This document shows positions 43,698-55,590 of a DNA stretch of 64,000 nucleotides, in pieces (the first letter of the stretch is position 1; each line of letters opens with the position of its first letter). A program made the position numbers and the translations under genes. The stretch comes from Anaerococcus octavius (lineage in GTDB: Bacteria > Bacillota > Clostridia > Tissierellales > Peptoniphilaceae), in assembly GCF_900445265.1 (NCBI RefSeq), contig NZ_UFTA01000002.1, positions 496,001 through 560,000 of the forward strand, given 5' to 3'. The notes under the pieces were generated by a model, which searched no databases, was not told where the DNA came from, and saw only the letters and a program-made list of their open reading frames with translations.

Positions 43698-44705
43698 ATG
43701 TATGATGAAAATGAAAGAATAGTTGGATCTAATGAATTAAAAGAAGATTTAACTAATGAAAATTCAATAAGACCTAAGTGGTTAAAAGATTATATTGGTC
43801 AAGACAAGGTAAAAGAAAAATTAGATATTTTTATAAAATCATCTCTTTCAAGGCAAGACCCCTTAGATCATGTACTATTGCAAGGACCACCAGGACTTGG
43901 GAAAACTACACTTTCATCAATAATTGCAAATGAACTTGGAGTAAACCTAAGGGTAACAAGTGGTCCTGCTATAGAGCGTCCCTCAGATCTAGCAAGTATT
44001 CTTACAAATCTTCAACATGGGGATGTTTTATTTATTGATGAAATTCATAGGATAAATCGTTCCGTAGAAGAAATTTTATACTCTGCTATGGAAGATTTTG
44101 TTTTGGATATAATTGTGGGGAAGGGACCAAATGCACAATCAATAAGGATAGATTTAGAAAAATTTACCTTAGTTGCTGCTACAACTAGAGCAGGACAATT
44201 ATCAGCACCCTTAAGAGATAGATTTGGAGTGATGCTGTCATTAAATCTATATACTGCTGAAGATTTAACAACTATTATAAAAAGATCAGCTAGTATTTTA
44301 GATATAGAAATAGACGATGAGGGAGCTTATGAGATTGCGAAAAGGTCAAGAGGTACTCCTAGGATAGCAAATAGACTTTTAAAAAGAGTTCGTGATTATG
44401 CTATAGTTAGGAAAGAAAGTAAAATAGACTGGCTAACTAGCAAGGAAGGTCTAAATTTACTTGAGATAGATGATATGGGTCTAGATACTATGGACAAAAA
44501 AATTGTTATGACCATGTATCAAAACTTTAATGGAGGCCCAGTTGGCATTGACACAATAGCAGCTTCTACAGGCATAGAAAATGTTACTATAGAAGATGTA
44601 TATGAACCATATTTATTGCAAATAGGATTTTTATCAAGGACACCACGAGGACGTGTTCTAACAAAGAAAGCCTATGATCATTATGGATTAGTTTACGAGG
44701 ATTAG
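43698..44705 (+). CDS. ruvB: Holliday junction helicase subunit RuvB
   Basis: A 335-residue AAA+ motor. Walker A is [20 protein letters not shown], Walker [18 protein letters not shown], with [12 protein letters not shown], arginine finger in [11 protein letters not shown] and a C-terminal winged helix ([20 protein letters not shown]). It starts 9 bases after ruvA with GGGGAAG upstream. Confidence 0.96.
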   Translation: MYDENERIVGSNELKEDLTNENSIRPKWLKDYIGQDKVKEKLDIFIKSSLSRQDPLDHVLLQGPPGLGKTTLSSIIANELGVNLRVTSGPAIERPSDLASILTNLQHGDVLFIDEIHRINRSVEEILYSAMEDFVLDIIVGKGPNAQSIRIDLEKFTLVAATTRAGQLSAPLRDRFGVMLSLNLYTAEDLTTIIKRSASILDIEIDDEGAYEIAKRSRGTPRIANRLLKRVRDYAIVRKESKIDWLTSKEGLNLLEIDDMGLDTMDKKIVMTMYQNFNGGPVGIDTIAASTGIENVTIEDVYEPYLLQIGFLSRTPRGRVLTKKAYDHYGLVYED

Positions 44706-45728
44706 ATGAAAACAGACGATTTTGATTATTATTTACCAGAAGAATTGATAGCCCAACATCCAGCAGAAAAAAGAGATCATGCTAGAATGCTTGTTCTAGA
44801 TAGGAAAACAGGACAAACAGAAGATAAGTATTTTTACGATATTATTGATTACTTAAATCCAGGTGATGTTTTAGTAATGAATGATACAAGAGTAATACCT
44901 GCTAGACTATTTGGTCATAGAGAGGGTAAAGAAGAGTCTATAGAAGTATTTTTATTACATAACACCAAAGGTAAAACTTGGGAATGCTTGGTTCGCCCAG
45001 GCAAAAAAATGAAAATAGGCACAAAAATTATATTTTCAGAGGAATTAAAAGCTGAAGTAAAAGATATAAAAGAAGACGGAAATAGAATTATAGAATTTTT
45101 TTATGAAGGTATTTTCAATGAAATATTGGATAGACTTGGAAATGTACCTCTTCCACCATATATAAAAGAAGAATTAGATGAGCCAGAAGAATACCAAACA
45201 GTATATTCAAAAAATCCTGGATCTGTTGCGGCACCAACAGCTGGTTTGCACTTTACTAAAGAACTTTTAGAAGATATAGAAAATAAGGGAATTAAACTAG
45301 CTTATTTAACTTTAAATGTAGGCTTAGGTACTTTTAGACCTGTAAGTGTAGAAGATGTAAACGATCATAAAATGCATAGTGAGTTTTATACAATTAGTCA
45401 AGAAACTGCTGATATAATAAATGAAGCTCATGAAAATGGACATAGAGTTATAGCTACAGGCACTACAACCATTAGAACTCTAGAATCAGTTTATAAAAAA
45501 CATGGCAAAGTTACGGAGGATTCTGGTTGGACAGATATATTTATATACCCTGGATTTGAATATAAAGTTATTGATGCCATGATAACTAATTTTCATTTAC
45601 CAAAATCAACCTTAGTTATGCTAGTCGCAGCATTTACTTCTAAGGATATGATATTAGATACTTATAAACATGCTGTCGATGAAAAATATAGATTCTTTAG
45701 TTTTGGTGATGCAATGTTTATTCATTAA
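44706..45728 (+). CDS. queA: S-adenosylmethionine:tRNA ribosyltransferase-isomerase
   Basis: A 340-residue enzyme that adds the epoxycyclopentane moiety of queuosine to tRNA. Diagnostic strings are [48 protein letters not shown] and TTTIRTLES. It follows ruvB directly and is paired with tgt, the previous enzyme of the pathway. Confidence 0.96.
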   Translation: MKTDDFDYYLPEELIAQHPAEKRDHARMLVLDRKTGQTEDKYFYDIIDYLNPGDVLVMNDTRVIPARLFGHREGKEESIEVFLLHNTKGKTWECLVRPGKKMKIGTKIIFSEELKAEVKDIKEDGNRIIEFFYEGIFNEILDRLGNVPLPPYIKEELDEPEEYQTVYSKNPGSVAAPTAGLHFTKELLEDIENKGIKLAYLTLNVGLGTFRPVSVEDVNDHKMHSEFYTISQETADIINEAHENGHRVIATGTTTIRTLESVYKKHGKVTEDSGWTDIFIYPGFEYKVIDAMITNFHLPKSTLVMLVAAFTSKDMILDTYKHAVDEKYRFFSFGDAMFIH

Positions 45729-46855
<1,127 letters not shown>

Positions 46856-46856
<1 letters not shown>

Positions 46857-47116
46857 TGAAACTAGAATATATAATATTAATTATTCTTCTATTCGGGTTT
46901 TATGAAAAGTCTTTAAAAGACAATAAAATACATAGAAAAAATAGAGAATATGTTAATGATAATCTTAAAGTAGGATCTAAAATAACAACTATTTCCGGTA
47001 TTATTGGAGAAGTAACAAATATACAAGGAGAAGTTGTAACTATTTTATCAGGTGAATATGATAGTGCTACAAAATTAAAAATAAAAAAATCTGAAATAGA
47101 AAATATACTTTCATAA
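46856..47116 (+). CDS. yajC: YajC, preprotein translocase subunit
   Basis: An 86-residue protein with one N-terminal membrane helix and the conserved cytoplasmic part DNLKVGSKITTISGIIGEVT, then VVTILSGEYDSATKLKIKKS. It associates with SecDF; no secDF gene follows here. It ends the ruvC-tgt block before a terminator. Confidence 0.88.
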
Positions 47117-47142
47117 GAGGCAGTTAATGTCTCTTTTATTTT
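47115..47142 (+). terminator. Terminator of the ruv-queA-tgt-yajC block
   Basis: AAGAGGCA and TGTCTCTT pair (one G-T) around GTTAA, followed by a T-rich run; it overlaps the yajC stop. Confidence 0.65.
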
Positions 47143-47191
47143 ATAAAAAATTAAAAAATGGTATAATTTTCCTATTAGGAAGGGTGATGCA

Positions 47192-48922
47192 GTGAGTAAT
47201 TGGTTTATATATAACAAAAAAGATAATTATTTAAATAACTTAAAACATGACAATATTTCAAAGCTAGAGGCCTTGATACTAGCAAATCGTGATATAGTAG
47301 ATGATCAAACTGTAGAAATGTTCTTAAATCCCAGTCTTGAAAAAATGCATGACCCATTTTTGTTAAGAGATATGGATAAGGCTGTAGATTTAATAATAGA
47401 AACTATGAAAAATGGTGGAGAAATTAGAATATTTGGCGATTATGATCAAGATGGTATAGCATCCGTAATGACTCTTTTAGATGGTTTACTTTTTTATTAT
47501 GACAATATTAGCTATGATATACCTCAAAGAGTAAAAGAAGGCTATGGTATTTCTACTGCTATGGTAGAAAAAGCCATATATGACAAAGTTAGCCTAATAA
47601 TTACCTGTGATAATGGTATAACGGGTTTTGATCAAATAAAACAATTAAAAGAAGCGGATTTAAATGTTATTGTAACTGACCACCATGAAATAGAAACATC
47701 CAATGATGGCGAATGGGCAAAACAAGTTTTACCCGAAGCTAATGCTGTTATTAATCCAAAAAGAATAGACCAAGATTATCCATTTACTGATCTATGTGGA
47801 GCTGCAGTTTGCTTTAAATTAATGTCAGCTTTATTTAAAAGATTAGATGGAGATTATGAATATTTGTATGGATTATTAGAATATGTAGCTATGGGCACAG
47901 TTTGTGACATAGTATCTCTAACTGATGAAAATCGTATATTTGTTATTGAAGGTATAAAAAGATTAAATTATACAGATAAACTTGCTATAAAAGCAGTTTT
48001 AGAAGAAAGCTCCTGGACAAAAGAAATTGATGTTTATACACTTGGATTTATTCTAGGTCCAACAATGAATGCTACTGGTAGATTATCTTCAGCAAAAATG
48101 GCCATAGAGCTTTTAATGGAAGAAGACATAGATAGGATATATGAACTTGCTAAGCAACTAGTAGATCTAAATAATGAACGAAAAAAACTTACCCAGGAGG
48201 GACTAGATAAGTGTTTGGCAATTATTGAAGAGAATGATTACTATGACAAGGATGTAATAGTTGTTTACGAGCCAAGCATAAATGAATCTATTTGCGGAAT
48301 AGTGGCCGGACGTATAAAAGAAAAATATTATAGACCAACTATTATACTTACAAACTCAAGCACACAAGGTCTAGCTAAGGGATCTGGTAGGTCTATAGAA
48401 ACTTATAATATTTATAAAGAAGTTTTGAAATTTAAAGAAAATTTAGAATCTTTTGGTGGTCATCCTATGGCCTGTGGACTTTCTATAAGCATAAATAATA
48501 TTGATTATTTGAGAAATTTTTTAAATAATAATTCAACATTAACAAAAGCTCAAAAGCAAAAAACAATTAATATTGATAAGGCAATTGATATTTCAAAATT
48601 ATCACTAGAATTTGCAGAAAGTTTAAATAAACTAACACCTTTTGGGAAAGATTTTGAAAAACCAATTTTTGCAGATAAGAACGTGGATATAGCTCAAGTA
48701 GCCATGATTGGTAAAGACAAAAAAACTATGAAACTATCCCTTCATAAAAATGGTGTCTATATAAATGCTATTAAATTTAATGCAGTTGATCAATACAATT
48801 ATTTAAAAACAAAGTTTAATGGAAATATTGAAGGAAAGAAAATTGATGTAGTCTATTACCCAGATATAAATGAGTTTAGAGGCAATAGAAATCTTCAGTT
48901 AAAACTTATTGATATTAGATGA
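47192..48922 (+). CDS. recJ: Single-stranded-DNA exonuclease RecJ
   Basis: A 576-residue DHH-family 5'-3' exonuclease. The DHH site is formed by IRIFGDYDQDGIASVMTL, CDNGITG and VIVTDHHEIET; the DHHA1 domain carries LAKGSGRSIETYNIYKEV and FGGHPMACGLSIS. The start is GTG 47192 with GGAAGGGTG upstream, and an extended -10 TGGTATAAT (around 47158-47166) precedes it. Shorter than Bacillus RecJ, lacking a C-terminal extension. Confidence 0.92.
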   Translation: MSNWFIYNKKDNYLNNLKHDNISKLEALILANRDIVDDQTVEMFLNPSLEKMHDPFLLRDMDKAVDLIIETMKNGGEIRIFGDYDQDGIASVMTLLDGLLFYYDNISYDIPQRVKEGYGISTAMVEKAIYDKVSLIITCDNGITGFDQIKQLKEADLNVIVTDHHEIETSNDGEWAKQVLPEANAVINPKRIDQDYPFTDLCGAAVCFKLMSALFKRLDGDYEYLYGLLEYVAMGTVCDIVSLTDENRIFVIEGIKRLNYTDKLAIKAVLEESSWTKEIDVYTLGFILGPTMNATGRLSSAKMAIELLMEEDIDRIYELAKQLVDLNNERKKLTQEGLDKCLAIIEENDYYDKDVIVVYEPSINESICGIVAGRIKEKYYRPTIILTNSSTQGLAKGSGRSIETYNIYKEVLKFKENLESFGGHPMACGLSISINNIDYLRNFLNNNSTLTKAQKQKTINIDKAIDISKLSLEFAESLNKLTPFGKDFEKPIFADKNVDIAQVAMIGKDKKTMKLSLHKNGVYINAIKFNAVDQYNYLKTKFNGNIEGKKIDVVYYPDINEFRGNRNLQLKLIDIR

Positions 48923-48929
48923 GGTAAAT

Positions 48930-51122
48930 ATGACAACGGATTTTGACTTAGAATATGAAAAATTAAAAGAAATAATCTTAGAAAATAATCCAAAAGCAGA
49001 TATGGATTTAATAAAAAAAGCCTATTATTTTGGAGAAGTAAATCATAGGGGACAAAAAAGAAATTCTGGAGAAGATTATTTTATCCATCCTATAGCAGTT
49101 GCAAAAACACTGTCAAACATGAAGCTAGATGATCAGACTATTTGTTCTGGTCTTATGCATGATGTTTTAGAAGATACATCTGTAACTTATGATCAGATGG
49201 AAAAGGAATTTGGTCATGAAATAACATTTTTGGTAGATGGTGTAACTAAGCTAAAAAACCTCAACTATAGCTCCAGAGAAGAAAAGCAAGCAGAAAATAT
49301 TAGAAAAATGGTAATGGCCATGTCTAATGATGTACGAGTAGTGCTTATAAAGCTTGCAGATAGACTTCATAATATGCGTACTTTAGAATATAAAACTCGT
49401 GAAAAACAAATACAGACTGCAACAGAAACTCTAGAAATATATGTACCCCTAGCTCATAGACTTGGAATATACTCTATAAAATGGGAGCTGGAAGATCTTT
49501 GTTTTAGATACCAAGAGCCTGAAAAATACTATGAATTAGCGGAGATGGTTTCACAAAAAAGGCGTGAAAGAGAAGCCTATATCAATGAAATAATTGAGAC
49601 TTTAACGGATTCTCTAAAAGATAGTAATATAGATTTTGAAATAAGCGGTAGACCAAAATCTCTATACTCCATTTATAAAAAAATGATTAGAAATGATATC
49701 GTTTTTGAAGAGATTTATGACCTAACAGCAGTAAGAGTACTAGTAGATACTATAGCTGAGTGTTATGCAGTTTTAGGAAAAGTCCATTCTTTATGGAAAC
49801 CTATACCAAATAGAATTAAAGATTATATAGGTCAGCCAAAGCCAAATGGCTATAGGTCACTTCATACAACTGTATTTGGAGAAGATTCTAGGCCTTTTGA
49901 AGTACAAATAAGAACCCGCCAAATGCACAAAGAATGCGAATATGGAGTAGCAGCTCACTGGAGATATAAAGAAAATAACACTAAAGAATCCGATTTTGAT
50001 AATGCTATGGAATTTTTGCGACGTATCATGGAATGGCAAAATGAAGGTGGAGCAGATTCTGATAGTAAAGAATTTATGGAAACTCTTAAAACAGACTTTT
50101 TCTCCAGAGAAATATATGTGTATTCTCCAGCTGGTGAAATATATTCTCTACCAATTGGTTCATGTGCTATAGATTTTGCATATAAAGTTCACACAGAAGT
50201 AGGAAATAAATGTATTGGTGCAAAGGTAAATAGCTCCATAGTTCCTATCACACAAAAGCTAAAAACTGGAGATGTTGTAGAAATACTCACTAGTAAGAAT
50301 TCTGCAGGACCAAGCAAAGATTGGCTAAATATTGTAAAAAGTCATCAAGCAAAAAATAAAATAAAGCAATTTTTTAAGAAAAATGGCAAAGAAGAAAATA
50401 TAGAGCAAGGCAAAAATCAAATTATCCGTGATATAAAAAAACACAGAGAAGGCTACAAATCACTATTAAAAGATGAGTGGGTTGATGAAATCTCTAATGA
50501 ATTAGGATTTCCAACTAAAGATGAGATGTACGCAGCTGTAGGTTACGGTAGAATAACTAGTGAGCAAGTTATACAAAAGCTCATAAAAAGAGAAAAAGAA
50601 CTAGAAGAAAAAGAAAAAGCTATAAACGAGCCTATTGAACTAGTAAACAAAACAGAAAATAAACCATCAACCTCTAAAGGTGAAGTAAGGGTTAGTGACT
50701 TTGATGATGATATAGAAGTAAAGTTTGCAAAATGTTGCACGCCAATACCCGGAGATCCTATAATAGGCTTTATTACAAAGGGAAATGGTATTTCAGTTCA
50801 TACAAAGTCATGTCCAAATATAATTAATAACCATGCTCCAGAAAGGTTGATAGATGTTTACTGGCAAAATGGGGCAAGTGATAAATTTCCTGTAAAAATT
50901 CAAGTGGCTGTAGCAAATTCACCATCTGTCATATATGATATTACAAAGATGATTTCTACTGTAAATGTCAATATTTCTGGCATCAATGCAAGACTTAACG
51001 AAAATCAAGAAGGTGTCATTGACCTAACTGTTGAAGTTAATAGCTTAGACCAGTTGGATGATGTTATGGCAAAACTTAAATCACTTAACACAGTTTATAG
51101 CGTATATAGGGTTAATAATTAA
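48930..51122 (+). CDS. relA: Bifunctional (p)ppGpp synthetase/hydrolase Rel
   Basis: A 730-residue long RSH protein controlling the stringent response. The hydrolase domain has YFIHPIAVAKTLSNMKLDDQ and GLMHDVLEDTSVTY (HD pair). The synthetase domain has ISGRPKSLYSIYKKM and YDLTAVRVLVDT. A TGS domain (EIYVYSPAGEIYSLPIGSCA), a zinc-type Cys region (VKFAKCCTPIPGDPIIGFIT) and a C-terminal ACT domain follow. I start at ATG 48930, with GAGG upstream. Both catalytic halves look intact. Confidence 0.94.
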   Translation: MTTDFDLEYEKLKEIILENNPKADMDLIKKAYYFGEVNHRGQKRNSGEDYFIHPIAVAKTLSNMKLDDQTICSGLMHDVLEDTSVTYDQMEKEFGHEITFLVDGVTKLKNLNYSSREEKQAENIRKMVMAMSNDVRVVLIKLADRLHNMRTLEYKTREKQIQTATETLEIYVPLAHRLGIYSIKWELEDLCFRYQEPEKYYELAEMVSQKRREREAYINEIIETLTDSLKDSNIDFEISGRPKSLYSIYKKMIRNDIVFEEIYDLTAVRVLVDTIAECYAVLGKVHSLWKPIPNRIKDYIGQPKPNGYRSLHTTVFGEDSRPFEVQIRTRQMHKECEYGVAAHWRYKENNTKESDFDNAMEFLRRIMEWQNEGGADSDSKEFMETLKTDFFSREIYVYSPAGEIYSLPIGSCAIDFAYKVHTEVGNKCIGAKVNSSIVPITQKLKTGDVVEILTSKNSAGPSKDWLNIVKSHQAKNKIKQFFKKNGKEENIEQGKNQIIRDIKKHREGYKSLLKDEWVDEISNELGFPTKDEMYAAVGYGRITSEQVIQKLIKREKELEEKEKAINEPIELVNKTENKPSTSKGEVRVSDFDDDIEVKFAKCCTPIPGDPIIGFITKGNGISVHTKSCPNIINNHAPERLIDVYWQNGASDKFPVKIQVAVANSPSVIYDITKMISTVNVNISGINARLNENQEGVIDLTVEVNSLDQLDDVMAKLKSLNTVYSVYRVNN

Positions 51123-51571
51123 TGAGAGCAGTAATTCAACAAGTAAAAAATGCAAATGTAGTAGTAAATAATGAAGAAATTTCAAAAATTGACAAAGGTT
51201 TTTTGGTTTTACTAGGTATCAAGGATAATGACACAATGGATGATCTAGCCTATGTAAAGAAAAAAATTGAAAAACTTAGAATTTTTGAAGATGAAGATGG
51301 AAAAATGAATCTATCAATAGAAGATGTAGGAGGAAAGATACTCTTGGTTTCACAATTTACTCTTTTTGGTGATGTGAGAAAAGGGAATAGACCTTCGTTT
51401 ATACAAGCAGCGAGACCAGAAAAAGCTAATGAATTTTATGAAATAATGAAAAAAGAGCTTATAAATGATGGTTTTGATGTTAAAACCGGTAAGTTCCAAA
51501 CCCACATGGAGGTAGGTTTAATAAATGACGGTCCAACTACAATATTAATTGATAGTGAGAGGATTCTCTAA
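51122..51571 (+). CDS. dtd: D-aminoacyl-tRNA deacylase
   Basis: A 149-residue proofreading enzyme removing D-amino acids and glycine from mischarged tRNA. It starts MRAVIQQVKNANVVVNNEEI and contains ILLVSQFTLFGDVRKGNRPS and the NDGPTTILID active-site end. It starts on the rel stop, the usual gene order in Firmicutes. Confidence 0.95.
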   Translation: MRAVIQQVKNANVVVNNEEISKIDKGFLVLLGIKDNDTMDDLAYVKKKIEKLRIFEDEDGKMNLSIEDVGGKILLVSQFTLFGDVRKGNRPSFIQAARPEKANEFYEIMKKELINDGFDVKTGKFQTHMEVGLINDGPTTILIDSERIL

Positions 51572-52174
51572 ATGCAAATTAAGAGATTTACCCTAGGTCC
51601 TGTTATGACAAATTTATATGTAGTTAGTAAAAATGGACATGGATTCATTGTAGATGCTGTAGAAAAAAGTGATTTGGTAACAGAATATATAAATAAAAAT
51701 AATATCCAAATTGATTTTATTCTACAAACACATACTCATTTTGATCATGTACTAGGGCTAGATTTTTACAAAAATCTATATAATGTTGATGTCTATGCAT
51801 CAAACGAAGCTAAATATATAGCAAATGACAAACATTATAATCTAGCTTTTGATTATGATGATTTATATGTACCCATAGATATTTATCTAGATGATGATGA
51901 AATAATCACAGATTGTAATATAAAAGTATTAAAAACTCCTGGTCATAGCTTAGATTCTACCAGCTATCTGGTGGATGATATTCTATTTACAGGCGATACA
52001 CTTTTTAAATTATCTATTGGAAGAACAGATTTTCCTGGAGGAGATTATAATACAATTATTAATTCAATTAATGAAAAATATAGGATACTAAATCCAAATA
52101 TAGATGTGTATCCAGGGCATGGCGAAAAAACAAATTTAGATTATGAATTTAAAAATAATCCGTTTTTAATATAA
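51572..52174 (+). CDS. MBL-fold hydrolase (glyoxalase II-like)
   Basis: A 200-residue metallo-beta-lactamase-fold enzyme. The zinc motif is QTHTHFDHVLG; other ligands lie in KTPGHSLDSTSYLVDDILFT, GDTLFKLSIGRTDFPGG and YPGHGEKT. Proteins of this kind next to dtd are usually annotated as hydroxyacylglutathione hydrolase-like; a role with bacillithiol or another thiol is possible. It starts directly after dtd. Confidence 0.88.
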   Translation: MQIKRFTLGPVMTNLYVVSKNGHGFIVDAVEKSDLVTEYINKNNIQIDFILQTHTHFDHVLGLDFYKNLYNVDVYASNEAKYIANDKHYNLAFDYDDLYVPIDIYLDDDEIITDCNIKVLKTPGHSLDSTSYLVDDILFTGDTLFKLSIGRTDFPGGDYNTIINSINEKYRILNPNIDVYPGHGEKTNLDYEFKNNPFLI

Positions 52175-52183
52175 GGAGATAAG

Positions 52184-53956
52184 ATGGAATTTAAAAGAAG
52201 CCATATGTGTGGCGAATTAAGAAGTGAAAATATAGGTGAAAAAGTAGTTCTTATGGGTTGGGTTGCTAAAAAAAGAAACCTAGGTTCATTAGTATTTTTT
52301 GATTTAAGAGATAAGACAGGCATAACTCAAATCGTAGTTCGTGAAGAAGATAAAGAAAATCATGATTTAGCTAGTCACTTAGGTCAAGAATATGTTGTTG
52401 AAGTTAAGGGATCAGTTAGAGAAAGAGAATCAAAAAATCCAGAAGTAGCTACTGGAGATATAGAAATAGTTGCAGAAAAAATCAATATTTTAGATAAAGC
52501 AAATACACCACCTATTTATATAAAAGATGATGATGACGTTGCAGAAAATCTAAAATTAAAATACAGATACCTTGATATGAGAAAAGCTTCTGTACAAAAA
52601 AATTTAAAGCTTAGATCTGATATTGTACGTACTATACGTGAATATATGTATGATAATGATTTTACAGAAGTAGAAACACCATTTTTAACAAAACCGACTC
52701 CAGAAGGAGCTCGTGACTATTTAGTACCATCTAGAATAAATCAAGGAGAATTTTATGCACTACCTCAATCTCCACAACTTTTAAAACAAATTTTAATGAT
52801 AGGATCATTAGACAGATATTTCCAAGTTGTAAAATGCTTTAGAGATGAGGATTTAAGAGCAAATCGTCAACCGGAATTTACGCAATTAGATATGGAATTA
52901 TCATTTGCAAACCAAGATGATGTAATTGCTGTAAATGAAGGCTTAATTAAAACATTATTTGACAAATACACAGACTATGATCTAACATTGCCAATTCCTA
53001 GAATGGATTACAGTGAAGCTATGGAATCATACGGATCTGATAAACCTGATCTAAGATTTGGATATAAAATTCAAAATATTTCTGAAATATGGAAAGATAG
53101 TGAATTTAAAGTTTTTGCTAATAATACTTCAGAAGGTAAGTCAGTAAGAGCAATTAACTTTAAAAATTTAGCTGATAAATATTCTAGAAAACAATTAGAC
53201 AAATTAACTGATTTTGTAAAACACTACGGTCTGGGTGGACTTTCTTACATCAAATATGGTGAAGAAGTAAATTCCTCAATCAGCAAATTCTTAACAGATG
53301 ATATTTTAAATAATATGGTAGAAAAATTAGAAATTGAAGATAATGACCTAATTTTAATTGCAGCTGATAAGGATAAAAAAGTTTTAGAAGGTCTAGGAGC
53401 TTTAAGAAACAAAGTTGCTAAAGATAATGATCTTTATGAAAAAGAATATGCCTTAACTTGGGTAGTAAACTTCCCAATGTTTGAATATAGCGAAGAAGAT
53501 GAGAGATATGTTTCTCAACATCATCCATTTACAATGCCTAATGAAGATGATATACCACTTTTAAAAACTCATCCAGAAAAAGTAAGAACACAAGCTTACG
53601 ATATTGTTATAAATGGAGATGAAATGGGTGGAGGATCTGTAAGGATCAATAATTCAGACTTGCAAAAAGATATTTTTGAAGCATTAAATCTAACAGAAGA
53701 AGATATTCAAAATAAATTTGGATTCTTTATTGAAGCCCTATCATATGGTACACCACCACATGCAGGACTAGCTTATGGATTAGATAGATTATTAATGTTA
53801 TTTGCAAAAACAGATAATATTAAAGATGTAATTGCCTTTCCAAAAACACAATCAGCTACTTGCCCACTCACCGAAGCACCAACTATAGTTGATAAAAAAG
53901 CTTTAGATGAGCTTGGGGTTTCTGTAAGGAGTGATGATAATGGCACAAATGATTAA
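52184..53956 (+). CDS. aspS: Aspartyl-tRNA synthetase
   Basis: A 590-residue class II synthetase: an OB anticodon-binding domain (GEKVVLMGWVAKKRNLGSLV), motif 2 QVVKCFRDEDLRANRQPEFT, a bacterial GAD insertion domain, and motif 3 GLAYGLDRLLMLFAKTDNIK. AAGGAG precedes the ATG. No hisS partner lies in front; the hydrolase is followed directly by aspS. The end overlaps the rseC-like gene. Confidence 0.96.
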   Translation: MEFKRSHMCGELRSENIGEKVVLMGWVAKKRNLGSLVFFDLRDKTGITQIVVREEDKENHDLASHLGQEYVVEVKGSVRERESKNPEVATGDIEIVAEKINILDKANTPPIYIKDDDDVAENLKLKYRYLDMRKASVQKNLKLRSDIVRTIREYMYDNDFTEVETPFLTKPTPEGARDYLVPSRINQGEFYALPQSPQLLKQILMIGSLDRYFQVVKCFRDEDLRANRQPEFTQLDMELSFANQDDVIAVNEGLIKTLFDKYTDYDLTLPIPRMDYSEAMESYGSDKPDLRFGYKIQNISEIWKDSEFKVFANNTSEGKSVRAINFKNLADKYSRKQLDKLTDFVKHYGLGGLSYIKYGEEVNSSISKFLTDDILNNMVEKLEIEDNDLILIAADKDKKVLEGLGALRNKVAKDNDLYEKEYALTWVVNFPMFEYSEEDERYVSQHHPFTMPNEDDIPLLKTHPEKVRTQAYDIVINGDEMGGGSVRINNSDLQKDIFEALNLTEEDIQNKFGFFIEALSYGTPPHAGLAYGLDRLLMLFAKTDNIKDVIAFPKTQSATCPLTEAPTIVDKKALDELGVSVRSDDNGTND

Positions 53957-54356
53957 ATTAGGAAAAGTTCTAGAGAATAATAACGGTCATTTAGTAGTAA
54001 GTGTAGCCCGCAATGAAGCCTGTGGCTCATGTGCAGCCAAGGGTACTTGTGGAAAAAAAGAAGAAACTATTATTGAAGTATATTCAACTGAGGATGTAAA
54101 CGTAGGAGACAATATAATTATTGAATCACGTTCATCAGATATTACAAAATATTCTATATACGTATATGTATTGCCAGTAGTAATGATGGTAATAGGTGCA
54201 GTTTTACCAAGCATTCTTTTTAAAAATACAGGATATGATATAAACTTAATTACACTTTTATCCGTTATAGTATTTTTTGCTATATCATTTATTATTATAA
54301 AGGCGATAGATAAAAACCTTGCACATCAAAATGTTATGAAAGTGAGGAAAGTATAA
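53940..54356 (+). CDS. RseC/MucC-like (SoxR-reducing) membrane protein
   Basis: A 138-residue protein. The N-terminal part has a Cys cluster [16 protein letters not shown], followed by a small beta domain and two transmembrane helices ([18 protein letters not shown] and [18 protein letters not shown]). This is the RseC/RsxC-accessory pattern, often part of the Rnf/SoxR-reducing electron-transfer system. ATG 53940 follows AAGGAG; it overlaps aspS. No rnf genes are in the window. Confidence 0.75.
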   Translation: MAQMIKLGKVLENNNGHLVVSVARNEACGSCAAKGTCGKKEETIIEVYSTEDVNVGDNIIIESRSSDITKYSIYVYVLPVVMMVIGAVLPSILFKNTGYDINLITLLSVIVFFAISFIIIKAIDKNLAHQNVMKVRKV

Positions 54357-55588
54357 TGGACTACTCTTTAATCAAAGAATTTGATAAAGAAGCCTATGAT
54401 GCTTTAAATAAGGAAATACAAAGACAAGAAGATAATATAGAGCTTATCGCATCAGAAAATTATGTTAAGCCATATATATTAGAAGCTGCAGGTAGTATAT
54501 TGACAAATAAATATGCTGAAGGATATCCAGAAAAAAGATATTATGGTGGCTGTGAAAATATAGATGTCATTGAGCAAATTGCAATTGATCGTGCCAAAGA
54601 ATTATTTCATTGTGATCATGCAAATGTTCAACCACACTCAGGATCGAATGCAAATCTAGCAGTATATTCTGCTCTTTTAAAACCTGGTGATAAAGTTTTA
54701 GCAATGAACTTAACAGAAGGTGGTCATTTAACACATGGTTCTAAGGTCAATTTTTCTGGTAAACTTTATGATTTTTATCAATATGGAGTAGATGAATCCG
54801 GTAGAATAGATTATGATGATGTTTTAAAAAAAGCTAGAGAAATTAAACCTAAATTAATAGTTTGTGGTGCAAGTGCATATCCTAGAGAGATTGACTTTAA
54901 AAAATTTAGAGAAATTGCTGATAAAGTTGATGCATTATTAATGGCAGATGTGGCTCATATTGCAGGACTTATTGTGGCAGGTGAACATCCAAATCCATTT
55001 CCCTGCTGTGATGTAGTAACAAGTACAACTCATAAGACTTTAAGAGGTCCAAGATCAGGAATCATTCTTTGTAAAAAAGAATATGCAAAAGCAATTGATA
55101 ATGCGGTATTTCCAGGAAATCAAGGTGGTCCGCTCGAACATATTATTCTAGCAAAGGCTCTTGGCTTTAAGCAAAACTTAGATTCATCTTGGAAGGATTA
55201 TGCAAAGCAAATAAAAGCAAATGCTAAGGCCATGGAAGAAGCATTAAGAGAGTATAATTTTAAAATGGTTTCAGATGGTACTGATAATCACTTATTATTA
55301 ATCGATCTTACCAATAAAAATATAAATGGTGCTCAAGCTCAAGATTTATTAGACAAGGTAAATATTACAACTAATAAAAATACCATTCCTAATGAAAAAC
55401 TTTCTCCACAAGTCACTAGTGGTTTAAGAATAGGTACAGCTGCTATTACTTCAAGAGGAATGAAAGAAGCAGAAGCTAAAAAAATTATCGAGCTTATTGC
55501 TCGCACTATTGATCAAAAAGAAGACCTAGAGATAATAAAAAAGGAAGTTCTAGAATTGACTAGTAAATTTCCTGTGTATGGGTATTAA
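54356..55588 (+). CDS. glyA: Serine hydroxymethyltransferase
   Basis: A 410-residue PLP enzyme converting serine and tetrahydrofolate to glycine and methylene-THF. It shows [38 protein letters not shown] and the PLP lysine in [20 protein letters not shown]. It starts on the last base of the preceding stop codon, with GAGG upstream. Confidence 0.96.
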   Translation: MDYSLIKEFDKEAYDALNKEIQRQEDNIELIASENYVKPYILEAAGSILTNKYAEGYPEKRYYGGCENIDVIEQIAIDRAKELFHCDHANVQPHSGSNANLAVYSALLKPGDKVLAMNLTEGGHLTHGSKVNFSGKLYDFYQYGVDESGRIDYDDVLKKAREIKPKLIVCGASAYPREIDFKKFREIADKVDALLMADVAHIAGLIVAGEHPNPFPCCDVVTSTTHKTLRGPRSGIILCKKEYAKAIDNAVFPGNQGGPLEHIILAKALGFKQNLDSSWKDYAKQIKANAKAMEEALREYNFKMVSDGTDNHLLLIDLTNKNINGAQAQDLLDKVNITTNKNTIPNEKLSPQVTSGLRIGTAAITSRGMKEAEAKKIIELIARTIDQKEDLEIIKKEVLELTSKFPVYGY

Positions 55589-55590
55589 TT